Shown: positions 27,825 to 38,894 of the stretch, one piece after another
Position numbering within the stretch: the stretch's first letter is position 1
How the letters are laid out: each line of letters opens with the position of its first letter
Assembly: GCA_963789005.1 (NCBI GenBank)
Contig: CAWBIZ010000002.1
Coordinates: 434,001-498,000 of the forward strand
Source of the DNA: DASSUW01 sp963789005
Lineage (GTDB): Bacteria > Actinomycetota > Thermoleophilia > Solirubrobacterales > Solirubrobacteraceae
DNA: 64,000 nt
Direction: 5' to 3'
Position numbers and translations under genes: made by a program
The notes under the pieces: generated by a model
Databases searched by the model: none
What the model was told of the DNA's origin: nothing
What the model saw: the letters and a program-made list of their open reading frames with translations, nothing else

Positions 27825-28430
27825 TTGCCTCCGGTCGTCGACCCCAACCAGCACGACAAGTTCGTCCTCCGCCAGCGGATCAAGCTCGTCATCAACCAGT
27901 ACGAGTTCTCGCTGGCGGAAGGCGAGCCGCCGTTCTGCTTCGTCGAGCAGAAGCGCTTCAAGTTCAAGGAGGACATCCGCTTCTACGCGGACGACTCGAA
28001 GTCGGTCGAGCTGCTGCGGATCAAGGCCCGCCAGCGCTTCGACCCGCGGGCGACGTACGACATCACCGGCCCCGGCGGGGAGAAGATCGGCGAGATCCAG
28101 AAGGTCTTCGGGGCCAGCCTGCTGCGCTCGACGTTCGCGATCCGCGACGGGTCCGGCGAGGTGCGCGCGCAGGAGAAGAGCCTCGGCGTCGCGCTCTTCC
28201 GGCGGCTCGTCGGCTTCATCCCCTACGTCGAGAACTTCGCCAACTGGCTGCCGATCCCGTACCACTTCACGTTCGAGCGCGACGGCCAGGTGCTCGGCGA
28301 GCACCGGCGCCGGATCGGCAAGTTCCGCGACATCTACGACATCGACTTCAGCCAGGACTCCGGGCGCACGCTCGACCGGCGCATGGTGCTCGCGGCCGCG
28401 GTCGGGATGGACGCCCTCCAGGCTCGCTAG
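27825..28430 (+). CDS. LURP-one-related / scramblase-like protein
   Basis: A 201-residue protein with the beta-rich LURP-one/Tubby-like fold. Typical features are the strand-turn repeats DITGPGGEKIGEIQKVF and FAIRDGSGEVRAQEKSLGVA, and the late DGQVLGEHRRRIGKFRDIYD region. Bacterial members have no firmly known role; related proteins bind membranes or phosphoinositides. It starts with TTG 4 bp after ahcY, so translation may depend on ahcY. It is followed after 10 bp by a gene with its own -10 box. Confidence 0.78.
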   Translation: MPPVVDPNQHDKFVLRQRIKLVINQYEFSLAEGEPPFCFVEQKRFKFKEDIRFYADDSKSVELLRIKARQRFDPRATYDITGPGGEKIGEIQKVFGASLLRSTFAIRDGSGEVRAQEKSLGVALFRRLVGFIPYVENFANWLPIPYHFTFERDGQVLGEHRRRIGKFRDIYDIDFSQDSGRTLDRRMVLAAAVGMDALQAR

Positions 28431-28433
28431 GCT
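28428..28433 (+). promoter_or_regulatory. -10 box for a leaderless PLP-enzyme transcript
   Basis: TAGGCT lies at the very end of the LURP-one gene, its first two bases being within the stop codon, and ends 7 nt before GTG 28441. No ribosome site is seen. Confidence 0.55.
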
Positions 28434-28440
28434 CGCGGAA

Positions 28441-29829
28441 GTGACCGCCCTGCGCCGTGCCGCCGCCCTCGCCGAGGACCACCTCGCCGGGCTGGCGGAC
28501 CGCGGCGTCGGGGCGCCGATGGGCTACGAGGACATACTCGCGGCGCTCGACGAGCCGCTGCCTGAGGACGGGGAGGACGCCACGGACGTGGTCGAGCGCC
28601 TCGCGCAGGTGATCGGGCCCGCGACCGTGGCCAGCCCCGGCCCGCGCTACTTCGGCTTCGTCACCGGCGGCGCGCTGCCCGCCGCGCTCGGGGCGGACTG
28701 GCTGGCGTCGGCGTGGGATCAGAACGGCTTCACGCGCACGTCGTCGCCGGCGGCCGCGGCCGTCGAGACCGCGGCCGAGCGCTGGGTGGTCGAGGCGCTC
28801 GGGCTGCCGCTGGACGCCGCCGTCGGCTTCACCACGGGCGCCACGATGGCCAACTTCACCGGCATCGCGGCGGCCCGCCACAGGCTGCTCGAGCGCGCGG
28901 GCTGGGACGTCGAGGCCGACGGCCTGATCGGCGCGCCGGCGATCCGGGTGCTGGTCGGCGAGCAGGTGCACGCCTCGCTGCTGGTCGCCGTGCGCTACGC
29001 GGGCCTCGGCGCCGGGCGGGCGGTGCGGGTCGCCGTCGACGACCAGGGCGCCATGCGCGCCGACGCGCTGCGCGAAGCGCTTGAGGCGAGCGAGCGAAGC
29101 GGCGAGGCCTCTGGCCGAGGCAGGACGCCGGCGATCGTCTGCGCCCAGGCCGGCGAGGTCAACACGGGCGCATGCGACCCGCTCGCCGACATCGCCGACG
29201 CCGCCGCCGACCACGGCGCCTGGGTGCACGTCGACGGCGCCTTTGGGCTGTGGGCCGCAGCCAGCCCGCGCTTGCGCGGCCTGGTGCGCGGCGCCGAGCG
29301 GTGCGACTCGTGGGCGGTCGATTCGCACAAGTGGCTGAACGTGCCCTACGACGGCGGGCTCGCGATCGTGGCCGATCGCGAGGCGGTGCGCGGCGCGATG
29401 GGCGTGCGCGCCGGCTATCTGCCCGATCAGGAGGGACGCGAGCCGTTCGACTACGTGCCCGAGATGTCCCGCCGGGCGCGTGGCGTGCCGGTCTACGCCG
29501 CGCTGCGCTCGCTCGGCCGCAGCGGCTTGGCCGAGCTCGTCGAGCGCTGCTGCGCGCTGGCGCGACGGGCCGCCACCGCGATGGAGGACGTGCCCGGCGC
29601 CGAGGTCCTCAACGACGTCGTGCTCAACCAGGTGCTCGTGCGCTTCGGGGACGACGACGAGGTCACGCGCGCGGTCGTCGCGGACGTCCAGAACGGCGGC
29701 GAAGCCTGGCTCGGCGGAACCGTCTGGCACGGGCAGGCGGCGGCGCGCATCTCGGTCTCGAACTGGTCGACCACCGAGGACGACATCGATCGCCTGGCCG
29801 CGGCGCTGGCCGCCGCCGCCACTCGCTGA
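28441..29829 (+). CDS. PLP-dependent group II decarboxylase-like protein
   Basis: A 462-residue fold-type I PLP enzyme. The cofactor lysine lies in WAVDSHKWLNVPYDGG (near residue 299). The aspartate-histidine region (GAWVHVDGAFGLW) and the N-terminal PGPRYFGFVTGGALPAALGA are typical of amino-acid decarboxylases and related aminotransferase-like proteins. The substrate could be an aromatic or acidic amino acid; it is not determinable here. An Arg/Gly/Ser-rich stretch near residue 215-230 looks like a local insertion. Its TGA overlaps the ATG of the second SAH-hydrolase gene. Confidence 0.85.
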   Translation: MTALRRAAALAEDHLAGLADRGVGAPMGYEDILAALDEPLPEDGEDATDVVERLAQVIGPATVASPGPRYFGFVTGGALPAALGADWLASAWDQNGFTRTSSPAAAAVETAAERWVVEALGLPLDAAVGFTTGATMANFTGIAAARHRLLERAGWDVEADGLIGAPAIRVLVGEQVHASLLVAVRYAGLGAGRAVRVAVDDQGAMRADALREALEASERSGEASGRGRTPAIVCAQAGEVNTGACDPLADIADAAADHGAWVHVDGAFGLWAAASPRLRGLVRGAERCDSWAVDSHKWLNVPYDGGLAIVADREAVRGAMGVRAGYLPDQEGREPFDYVPEMSRRARGVPVYAALRSLGRSGLAELVERCCALARRAATAMEDVPGAEVLNDVVLNQVLVRFGDDDEVTRAVVADVQNGGEAWLGGTVWHGQAAARISVSNWSTTEDDIDRLAAALAAAATR

Positions 29830-31040
29830 TGGAGGCCGGCGAGGCCCGGATCCGCTGGGCCGACGACCAGATGCCCGTGCTGCGCTCGATCCGCGAGCGC
29901 TTCGCGAGCGAGCGGCCGCTCGAGGGCCTCGTGGTCGGCGCGTGCCTGCACGTCACCTCCGAGACCGCGATGCTCGCGCGCACGCTGGCGGCGGGAGGGG
30001 CGGAGGTGGCGCTCTGCGCCTCGAACCCGTTCGCGACCCAGGACGACGTGGCGGCGGCGCTCGGCGCCGGCGGGATCGAGGTCCACGCCGTGCGCGGCGA
30101 CGACGCCGAGGCCTGGGCCTCGCGCGTGGCCGCCGTCGTGGCCCGGGCGCCGCGGATCACCCTCGACGACGGCGCCGACCTCCTGACCGCGCTGCACCTC
30201 GCGCGCCCCGACCTGCTCGAGGGCATGCTCGGCGGGACCGAGGAGACCAACACGGGTCTGGTCAGGTTGCGTGCGTTGGACGCCGAGGGCCGGCTCGCCT
30301 GCCCGGTCATCGCCGTCAACGAGGCCGTCGCCGAGCGCGCGTTCAACGACCGCTTCGGCACCGGCCAGTCGGCGCTCGACGGCATCCTGCGCACCACCAA
30401 CCTGCTGCTCGCGGGCCACACGCTGGTGGTCCTCGGCTACGGCTGGGCGGGGAAGGGGATCGCGCAACGCGCCGACGGCATGGGCGCCTCGGTGATCGTC
30501 TGCGAGGTCGACCCGATGCGGGCGCTCGAGGCGCGCATGGACGGCTTCGAGGTGATGCCGGCGCTCGAGGCCGCCGAGCGGGGCGACGTGTTCGTGACCG
30601 TGACCGGCGGGCGCGACGTGTTGCGGGCGGAGCACTTCGCCCGCATGAAGGACGGCGCCGTGCTGGCCAACGCCGGGCACTTCGACGTCGAGATCGACGT
30701 CGTCGCGCTGCGGGCGGCTGCGTCCGAGGTCCGCGAGGTGCGTCCGCGTGTCGAGCAGCACGTGCTCGACGGGCGGCGGCTGAACCTCCTGGCAAGCGGG
30801 CGCGTGGTCAACCTGGCGGCCGCCGAAGGGCATCCGGCGGCGGTGATGGACATCTCGTTCGCGCTCCAGGCGCTCGTCGCGGAGGACCTGGTGCGCCGCG
30901 GCGGCGAGCTGGCGCCCGGCGTGCACCCGGTGCCGGAGGGCATCGACCGCGAGGTCGCCGCGCTCAAGCTCGCGTCGCTCGGCGTGCGGATCGACGAGCT
31001 GAGCGAGGAGCAGGCCCGCTACCTGCGGGGCTGGCAGTAG
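29829..31040 (+). CDS. Second adenosylhomocysteinase paralogue, short archaeal-like form
   Basis: A 403-residue homologue of ahcY that lacks the internal insert and the KPDHYRY C-terminal tail of the full-length enzyme. The substrate motif is CLHVTSETAML (HxTxE), the NAD-binding loop VLGYGWAGKGIAQRADGMGA, and the C-terminus ends ARYLRGWQ. Lys and Asp of the active site lie in a shortened region (MLGGTEETNTGLVRLRAL). Short forms are common in archaea and some thermophiles, some acting on S-inosylhomocysteine. The HxTxE motif points rather to adenosyl substrate. It is translationally coupled to the PLP enzyme. Confidence 0.85.
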   Translation: MEAGEARIRWADDQMPVLRSIRERFASERPLEGLVVGACLHVTSETAMLARTLAAGGAEVALCASNPFATQDDVAAALGAGGIEVHAVRGDDAEAWASRVAAVVARAPRITLDDGADLLTALHLARPDLLEGMLGGTEETNTGLVRLRALDAEGRLACPVIAVNEAVAERAFNDRFGTGQSALDGILRTTNLLLAGHTLVVLGYGWAGKGIAQRADGMGASVIVCEVDPMRALEARMDGFEVMPALEAAERGDVFVTVTGGRDVLRAEHFARMKDGAVLANAGHFDVEIDVVALRAAASEVREVRPRVEQHVLDGRRLNLLASGRVVNLAAAEGHPAAVMDISFALQALVAEDLVRRGGELAPGVHPVPEGIDREVAALKLASLGVRIDELSEEQARYLRGWQ

Positions 31041-31043
31041 TCT
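31038..31043 (+). promoter_or_regulatory. -10 box for a near-leaderless UGPase transcript
   Basis: TAGTCT overlaps the stop codon of the upstream gene and ends 8 nt before GTG 31052, allowing independent transcription. Confidence 0.5.
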
Positions 31044-31051
31044 GCCGCCCC

Positions 31052-32404
31052 GTGGACGGGCTGCAGGCGAGCGTGGAGAAGATGCGGCGGGAGGGGCTCC
31101 CGGAGCCCGCGATCGCCACCTTCGAGCACTACTACCGCCAGCTCGCCGAGGGCGAGACGGGCATGATCCCCGAGGCGGAGATCGAGCCGGTCGAGGATCC
31201 GCAGGAGCTCGACGCGCTGCCCGAGGGCGACGCGGCGCTCGACGAGGCCGTCGTGCTCAAGCTCAACGGCGGGCTCGGCACGAGCATGGGCATGACGCGC
31301 GCGAAGTCGCTGATCGAGGCCAAGGACGGCATGAGCTTCCTGGACGTGATCGCCCGCCAGGTGCTCGAGCTGCGGGAGCGGTCCGGCGCGCGGCTCCCGC
31401 TCGTGCTCATGAACTCGTTCGCGACGCACGCCGACTCGCTGCGCGCGCTCGACCCCGAGGCGCGCGCCGACGTGCCGCCGGACTTCGTGCAGCACAAGGA
31501 GCCGAAGCTGCGGGCCGACGACCTGACGCCCGTCGAGTGGCCCGACGACCCGTCGCTCGAGTGGTGCCCTCCCGGGCACGGCGACCTCTACACCGCGCTG
31601 CTGACCTCGGGGATGCTCGACGCGCTGCTCGAGCACGGCTACCGCTACGCGTTCGTCTCGAACTCCGACAACCTCGGCGCGGTGCTGGAGCCGCGCGTGC
31701 TGGGGTGGATGGCGCGCGAGCAGCTCCCGTTCGTGATGGAGGTCACCGACCGCACGGAGGCCGACCGGAAGGGCGGCCACATCGCCGCGCGGCGCGACGG
31801 TGGCTTCGTGCTGCGGGAGACGGCGCAGACGCCGAAGGAGGATCTGGCGGCGCTGCAGGACATCGGGCGGCATCGGTACGTCAACACGAACAACCTGTGG
31901 ATCGACCTGCGCGCGCTGGAGTCGACGATGCGCTCGCGGGACGGCGTGCTCGGGCTGCCGCTGATCGTCAACCGCAAGACCGTGGACCCGGGCGACTCGT
32001 CGACCCCGGAGGTGTTCCAGCTCGAGACCGCGATGGGGGCGGCGATCGGCGTGTTCGAGGGTGCGCAGCCGGTCCGCGTGCCGCGCCGCCGGTTCTCTCC
32101 CGTCAAGACGACCGAGGACCTGCTGGCGCTGCGGTCGGACGCCTACGTGCTGGCCGACGACGCGCGGGTGGAGCTTGCGCCCGCGCGTGAAGGCACGCCG
32201 CCGATCGTCGACCTCGATTCGGCGCACTACAAGCTGCTGCGCGACTTCGACGCGCGCTTCCCGGGGGGCGCGCCGTCGCTGGTGGCGTGCGAGCGGCTGG
32301 CGGTCGAGGGCGACGTGACGTTCGGCCGCGACGTCGTCGTCCGCGGGACCGTGACCGTGCGGGGGCCGCGGCGGATCGACGACGGCGAGGTCCTCGAGGC
32401 GTAA
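31052..32404 (+). CDS. UTP-glucose-1-phosphate uridylyltransferase, eukaryote-type (UDPGP family)
   Basis: A 450-residue UGPase of the family typical of eukaryotes and some actinobacteria, unlike GalU. The nucleotide-binding motif is VLKLNGGLGTSMGMTRAKSL; NSDNLGAVLEP and RYVNTNNLWIDL form the substrate site; KTTEDLLALRSDAY marks the C-terminal part. It makes UDP-glucose, the substrate of the dehydrogenase at 19-20.3 kb. The GTG start is supported by the adjacent -10 box. Confidence 0.92.
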   Translation: MDGLQASVEKMRREGLPEPAIATFEHYYRQLAEGETGMIPEAEIEPVEDPQELDALPEGDAALDEAVVLKLNGGLGTSMGMTRAKSLIEAKDGMSFLDVIARQVLELRERSGARLPLVLMNSFATHADSLRALDPEARADVPPDFVQHKEPKLRADDLTPVEWPDDPSLEWCPPGHGDLYTALLTSGMLDALLEHGYRYAFVSNSDNLGAVLEPRVLGWMAREQLPFVMEVTDRTEADRKGGHIAARRDGGFVLRETAQTPKEDLAALQDIGRHRYVNTNNLWIDLRALESTMRSRDGVLGLPLIVNRKTVDPGDSSTPEVFQLETAMGAAIGVFEGAQPVRVPRRRFSPVKTTEDLLALRSDAYVLADDARVELAPAREGTPPIVDLDSAHYKLLRDFDARFPGGAPSLVACERLAVEGDVTFGRDVVVRGTVTVRGPRRIDDGEVLEA

Positions 32405-32451
32405 CCGCGCGGGCGGAGCGACGGCGGCGCGGTGTTTGAGGCGTAACCGCG
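32396..32451. repeat. Short direct duplication of the UGPase stop region
   Basis: GAGGCGTAACCGCG occurs at 32396-32409 (including the UGPase stop codon) and again at 32438-32451. Flanking sequence is also partly similar, suggesting a local duplication of about 40 bp that has since diverged. Confidence 0.6.
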
Positions 32452-32471
32452 GGCGCGGGTCGGCGTATCTC

Positions 32472-32492
32472 TTGTCGACCATCGGTCAACAA
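32472..32492. promoter_or_regulatory. Imperfect palindrome, possible operator of the CDP-alcohol transferase gene
   Basis: TTGTCGACCA and CGGTCAACAA are inverted copies (8 of 10 positions) around one base, directly before the AAGGAGAG ribosome site. A TATCTC sequence just upstream could be the -10 box, which would place the palindrome at the transcription start. No regulator is known. Confidence 0.4.
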
Positions 32493-32503
32493 GGAGAGAG
32501 CGC

Positions 32504-33046
32504 ATGACCGCGACCCGTGAGAAGACGTTCCTGCTCGCCCGCCCCGAGGCGCGCGTGCTCGACTGGATCGCCCGCCGCCTGCCCGCGCGGGTCCTGCCCG
32601 ACCATCTGACGCTCCTGGGCGTGGTGGCGGCGATCGGGATCGCGGCCGCGTACGCGCTCTCCAACCGCGATCCGCTGTGGCTGTGGGCGGCCAGCGGGCT
32701 GCTCGTGGTGCACTGGCTGGGCGACTCCTTGGACGGGACGCTGGCGCGCGTGCGGCGGATCGAGCGGCCGCGGTACGGCTACTACCTCGACCACCTGGTC
32801 GACGCCGTCGCCACGGCGCTGATCGGGATCGGCCTCGGACTGTCGCCGTATCTGCTGCTGGCGACCGGCCTCGTGATCGTGGTCGCCTATCTGGTGCTGT
32901 GTATCAACACGTATCTGGAGACGAACGTGCTCGACGCGTTCGGCGTCGGCCTGGTGGCGCTGATGCTGGGCGGGCTGGCGGTGCGGGCGGCGCGCAACCT
33001 GCGGCGGCTGGCGCGGCTCGAGCCCCCGGCTCAGACCGCGCCGTAG
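32504..33046 (+). CDS. CDP-alcohol phosphatidyltransferase family membrane protein
   Basis: A 180-residue membrane enzyme that joins a CDP-linked lipid to an alcohol such as inositol phosphate, glycerol phosphate or serine. The signature is present as GDSLDGTLARVRRIERPRYG followed by YYLDHLVD, with three of the metal-binding aspartates visible. Nine residues separate AR from the Gly, where eight are usual. Five or six hydrophobic segments follow the motif and precede it. AAGGAGAG lies before the ATG. The 3' end overlaps the convergent CtaG gene by 16 bp. Confidence 0.85.
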   Translation: MTATREKTFLLARPEARVLDWIARRLPARVLPDHLTLLGVVAAIGIAAAYALSNRDPLWLWAASGLLVVHWLGDSLDGTLARVRRIERPRYGYYLDHLVDAVATALIGIGLGLSPYLLLATGLVIVVAYLVLCINTYLETNVLDAFGVGLVALMLGGLAVRAARNLRRLARLEPPAQTAP

Positions 33047-33834
33047 CGCTCCGCGCGCTGGTCCTCGGCCTCGGACTCCGCGAGCATGCGGAAGAACAGG
33101 TAGGCGAGCGCGATCCCCATCACCAGCGACTGCTCGAGCGCCATGACGAGCCCGGCGACGTTCTGGTCGTCGATCGGGCTCAGCCCCCACCGCGTGCCCT
33201 CCCACGCGTACGCGTAGAGGACGTCGGGGGAGAAGGCGAGCAGCACGCCGAGCAGGCCGACGAGGATCTTGGTCGACGCCATGTAGAGGATCGGGCCCAT
33301 GCCGGCGAGCCGCAGCCGCGAGCGGATGGGGGAGAGCAGGTGCCACCAGTACAGGAGCCCGGCCGCGGCGAAGCTGAGGTGCTCGAGCGTGTGGACGCCG
33401 GCGTTGGTGAGCGCGGCGTCGTAGAGCGCGGGGACGTGCCATAGCCACATGACCCCGACGTACGCGACCACGCCGAAGGCGGGGTGCCCGAACGGCCCCG
33501 CCGCCTGCTCGATCCGGTGGATCCGGCGCGTCGCCGGCCGCAGGAGCCACTTGGTCAGCGCGAGCGTGAGGAAGATCGGCGCCAGGTCGGCGATCAGCAG
33601 GTGCTGGACCATGTGGAACGTGGCGAACTGCTCGCCGAGGACGTCGATCGGCGAGACGAGCGCCACCGCCAGCGTCACGATCCCGGCTCCCCACAGCACC
33701 GCCCGCCCGACCCCGGCGGCCCGCGCACCACCCTCCCGCCGCACGCTCCGCCACCGAACGCCATACACGACCGCGTAGGCAAGGAGCGCCGCGACCACCA
33801 CGGGGGCGAAGCTCCACGACACGTCGACGGCCAC
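33031..33834 (-). CDS. CtaG-like cytochrome c oxidase assembly membrane protein
   Basis: A 267-residue protein with about seven membrane helices of the CtaG/caa3 assembly family. Conserved histidines and aromatic residues appear in FATFHMVQHLLIADLAP, WLWHVPALYDAAL and LEHLSFAAAGLLYWW. It is thought to aid copper delivery to or assembly of the oxidase. GTG 33834 is chosen because a CAGACT box ends 6 nt upstream. The frame stays open further upstream through a repeat encoding AIAGGGPD units, so a longer N-terminus is possible. Confidence 0.85.
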   Translation of the reverse strand: MAVDVSWSFAPVVVAALLAYAVVYGVRWRSVRREGGARAAGVGRAVLWGAGIVTLAVALVSPIDVLGEQFATFHMVQHLLIADLAPIFLTLALTKWLLRPATRRIHRIEQAAGPFGHPAFGVVAYVGVMWLWHVPALYDAALTNAGVHTLEHLSFAAAGLLYWWHLLSPIRSRLRLAGMGPILYMASTKILVGLLGVLLAFSPDVLYAYAWEGTRWGLSPIDDQNVAGLVMALEQSLVMGIALAYLFFRMLAESEAEDQRAERYGAV

Positions 33835-33873
33835 GCGCAGAGTCTGACGCGAGCTCGTCGGCCCCGCCTCCGG

Positions 33874-33921
33874 GATGGCGTCGGGGCCGCCCCCTGCGAT
33901 GGCGTCGGGCCCGCCCCCTGC
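33874..33921. repeat. Tandem 24-bp repeat between ctaG and comF
   Basis: Two units of 24 bp (33874-33897 and 33898-33921) start GATGGCGTCGGG and differ at one position; a degenerate third begins at 33922 with GATGTCGTC. On the minus strand the units keep frame with the CtaG gene and would encode an 8-residue repeat. Confidence 0.75.
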
Positions 33922-33998
33922 GATGTCGTCACGCGGCCTCCACAGAATCGTTGCGATCGGGTGTTGTCCCGTGACACCCGGCCGGCGAGGGTGGAGGT

Positions 33999-34664
33999 GT
34001 GCTTCCCGAGTTGCTCGCGCTCTTCGTCCCGCCCGCGTGTGTCGCCTGTCGCGCGGCGCTCCCGCGGGCCGAGCTGCGGCTGTGTGCGGCGTGCGTGCGG
34101 GCGCTGCCGTGGCTCCCGTCGCGGCGCTGCGAGCGGTGCGGGCTGCCGCGGCACCGGCGCGGCTGCCCGGCGGCGGGCGCCGCCTTCGCGCGCGCGTGGT
34201 CGCCGCTCGCCTACGAGGGCGTCGCCCGCGATCTCGTCGCGGCGCTGAAGTTCCGCGGCGCCCTGCCGCTCGCCGCGCTGATGGCGGCCCATATCGCCGC
34301 CAACCTGCCGCCCGAGCTCCGCCACGGCGCGCTCGTCCCGGTGCCGGCGCAGCCGCTGCGGCAGCGAAGACGCGGCTTCGACCCGGCGGCGGCGCTCTCC
34401 GGGGCGCTGGCGAAGCGCCTCGAGCTGCCGGAGCAGCCGTGCCTGCGCCGCCGCGACCGCGGGGCGCGCCAGGTCGGAGCGTCGCGCAGCCAGCGGCGCC
34501 GCCCCGATCGCCTGACGATCGACCTCCGCGCACCGCCGCCGCCTCGAGCCCTGCTCATCGACGACGTCCACACGACCGGCGCGACCCTCGACGCCTGCGC
34601 CCGCGCGCTCGTCGCCGGCGGCTGCCGCGAGGTCGTCGCGATCACCTACGCGAGGACGCTGTGA
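33999..34664 (+). CDS. comF: ComF-family phosphoribosyltransferase-like protein
   Basis: A 221-residue protein. Its N-terminal part has a four-cysteine zinc finger pattern (PPACVACRAAL, LRLCAACVRAL, CERCGLP, GCPAAG). The C-terminal half is a PRTase fold with the PRPP motif ALLIDDVHTTGATLDACARA and the conserved VPVPAQPLRQRRRGFD segment. ComF is needed for DNA uptake in competent species, but many non-competent bacteria carry homologues of unknown role. GGAGGT lies directly before the GTG start. No other competence gene is present here. Confidence 0.9.
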   Translation: MLPELLALFVPPACVACRAALPRAELRLCAACVRALPWLPSRRCERCGLPRHRRGCPAAGAAFARAWSPLAYEGVARDLVAALKFRGALPLAALMAAHIAANLPPELRHGALVPVPAQPLRQRRRGFDPAAALSGALAKRLELPEQPCLRRRDRGARQVGASRSQRRRPDRLTIDLRAPPPPRALLIDDVHTTGATLDACARALVAGGCREVVAITYARTL

Positions 34665-34700
34665 TGGATCACGCGCGGGTTGGATCGCACATGACGGGGA

Positions 34701-35507
34701 TCACGCGTGAGCGGGCGCGCGGGCCGGCTGTCGCTCGGCGTCCGGGCACGTCGGGAGCAGCCGCCCGTCCCGGACCTTGGTGGTCATCTGGTACACGGGC
34801 CACGTCCAGACCCCGAGATGGACCAGGCCCGTCGCGACGGCCACCGTCGCGAGCACGGCTGCCTCCTCCCACGAGCCGAACAGCGACGCGGTGAAAGCGG
34901 CGACGATCGCGGCGTCGAACACGATGATGAACACCAGCCGGAACCAGTCGTAAAGACGCGCGACCGGGAGGTAGTCCGGATCCGCCTGCACGCGCCCCCA
35001 GCCCCGCACCGCGCGGACGATCTGGATCTCCCCGTAGCCCTGCCACAGCAGCGAGGCGAGCAGGACGGCGGCGGCGAGCCAGCGCACGGCGTCGACGGTG
35101 CTCGCCTCCGCCACGCCCGCCGTGAAGACTCCGGCCACGAGCGCCACCAACGGCAGCCAGTCGGTCGCCCGCGACCGGACGGGGTCGGCGACGCTGAGGA
35201 TTCTCGTGACGACCTGCGTGATCGCGAGCGACGGCGGTCGCGGCACCGCTCGGCCCGCATCCGTGAGCCGCCACTCTCCGCCCTCCAGCTCGGGTGCCTC
35301 GACCCATCCCAGCCGGCGAGCAACCTCGGCGACCTGGGCGATCTCGCCCGCGCACGCCGGCACCTTGAAGAGAAGCAGCGGGAACGCCCGCATCTCCTCG
35401 AGCGTCGCCGAGCCGATCGACGCCATCCGCCAGACGAACTCCTGGGCGAGCAGCCGGCGGACGCGGTCGCGATGAAGGGCGAACGGCTCCGTCGCCCACT
35501 TGTTCAT
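34701..35507 (-). CDS. Winged-helix-like domain fused to a four-helix membrane domain
   Basis: A 268-residue protein of unknown function. Residues about 1-95 look soluble and may form a winged helix (EEMRAFPLLLFKVPACAGEI, then LGWVEAPELEGGEWRLTDAG). Residues about 110-240 contain four hydrophobic segments (LPLVALVAGVFTAGVAEAS, WLAAAVLLASLLWQGYGEI, LVFIIVFDAAIVAAFTASLF, AVLATVAVATGLVHLGVW). ATG 35507 is chosen because a TACGGT box ends 6 nt upstream. It is divergent from the ribosome hibernation gene. Confidence 0.7.
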   Translation of the reverse strand: MNKWATEPFALHRDRVRRLLAQEFVWRMASIGSATLEEMRAFPLLLFKVPACAGEIAQVAEVARRLGWVEAPELEGGEWRLTDAGRAVPRPPSLAITQVVTRILSVADPVRSRATDWLPLVALVAGVFTAGVAEASTVDAVRWLAAAVLLASLLWQGYGEIQIVRAVRGWGRVQADPDYLPVARLYDWFRLVFIIVFDAAIVAAFTASLFGSWEEAAVLATVAVATGLVHLGVWTWPVYQMTTKVRDGRLLPTCPDAERQPARAPAHA

Positions 35508-35532
35508 GGCGCAACCGTAGTTCGTCCCGGGA

Positions 35533-35622
35533 TCGAGCGCGAGGTGGAACGCGCGCGCTGCGGGTCGAGCGCGACGCGAATCGAGCGCGCTGTCGGCCGT
35601 GGCGCCCAACAGTTGAGCGCGA
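35533..35622. repeat. Phased TCGAGCGCGA repeats upstream of the hibernation factor gene
   Basis: The word TCGAGCGCGA or a one-base variant starts at 35533, 35565, 35581 and 35613, spacings of 32, 16 and 32 bp. A weaker copy starts at 35549. The array therefore follows a 16-bp period and lies between two divergent genes, ending beside the TAGCAT box at 35625. Confidence 0.65.
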
Positions 35623-35665
35623 GATAGCATCAGGGCGTCGGAGCCCACTCCCCGAGAGGAGTCTC

Positions 35666-36031
35666 ATGCGCATCGAGGTCAAGGGACGCAACCTCCAGGT
35701 CACCGACGAGTTGCGGGAGGTCATCGCACGGCGCTTCGAGAAGGTGGCCAAGCAGGTGAGCGAGCTCGCGACGCTCGAGGTGGAGCTCTCGGAGGAGCAC
35801 AATCCCGGCAACCCCGCGCAGACGAAGGCCGAGGCCTCGCTGCACCTCAAGGGCACGACCCTGCGCGCGAGCAAGGCCTCGCCGGAGGCCCGGCACTCGA
35901 TCAACCTCGTCGCCGAGGAGCTGGCCCGGCAGGTCAAGCGGCACCGCGACAAGCGGCGCGGCCGGCGCGAGTCGCGGGCGATGGCGGGCCAGGCGCTCCC
36001 GCCCGACGAGGGCACCGCTCCGGCGGTCTGA
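35666..36031 (+). CDS. hpf: Ribosome hibernation promoting factor, short form (HPF/RaiA family)
   Basis: A 121-residue protein with the single HPF/RaiA beta-alpha-beta domain (MRIEVKGRNLQVTDELREVI, LEVELSEEHNP, ASLHLKGTTLRASKASPE). A basic tail follows (RHRDKRRGRRESR). It lacks the C-terminal dimerisation domain of long HPF, so it should inactivate 70S ribosomes or help dimerise them with a partner. GAGAGGAG lies before the ATG, and TAGCAT at 35625-35630 is a likely -10 box. secA follows, as in many Gram-positive genomes. Confidence 0.93.
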   Translation: MRIEVKGRNLQVTDELREVIARRFEKVAKQVSELATLEVELSEEHNPGNPAQTKAEASLHLKGTTLRASKASPEARHSINLVAEELARQVKRHRDKRRGRRESRAMAGQALPPDEGTAPAV

Positions 36032-36074
36032 AGCCCGCGAAGGGCGGCCCTCCAGCCGCTAGCCTAAGAGGCCT

Positions 36075-38891
<2,817 letters not shown>

Positions 38892-38894
38892 GCC

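Noticed and set aside
29829..31040. Short SAH hydrolase as an S-inosylhomocysteine hydrolase
   Set aside because: As I recall, inosyl-specific enzymes carry HxExK at the substrate motif; here it is HVTSE, closer to adenosyl-type enzymes. Not excluded, but not supported.
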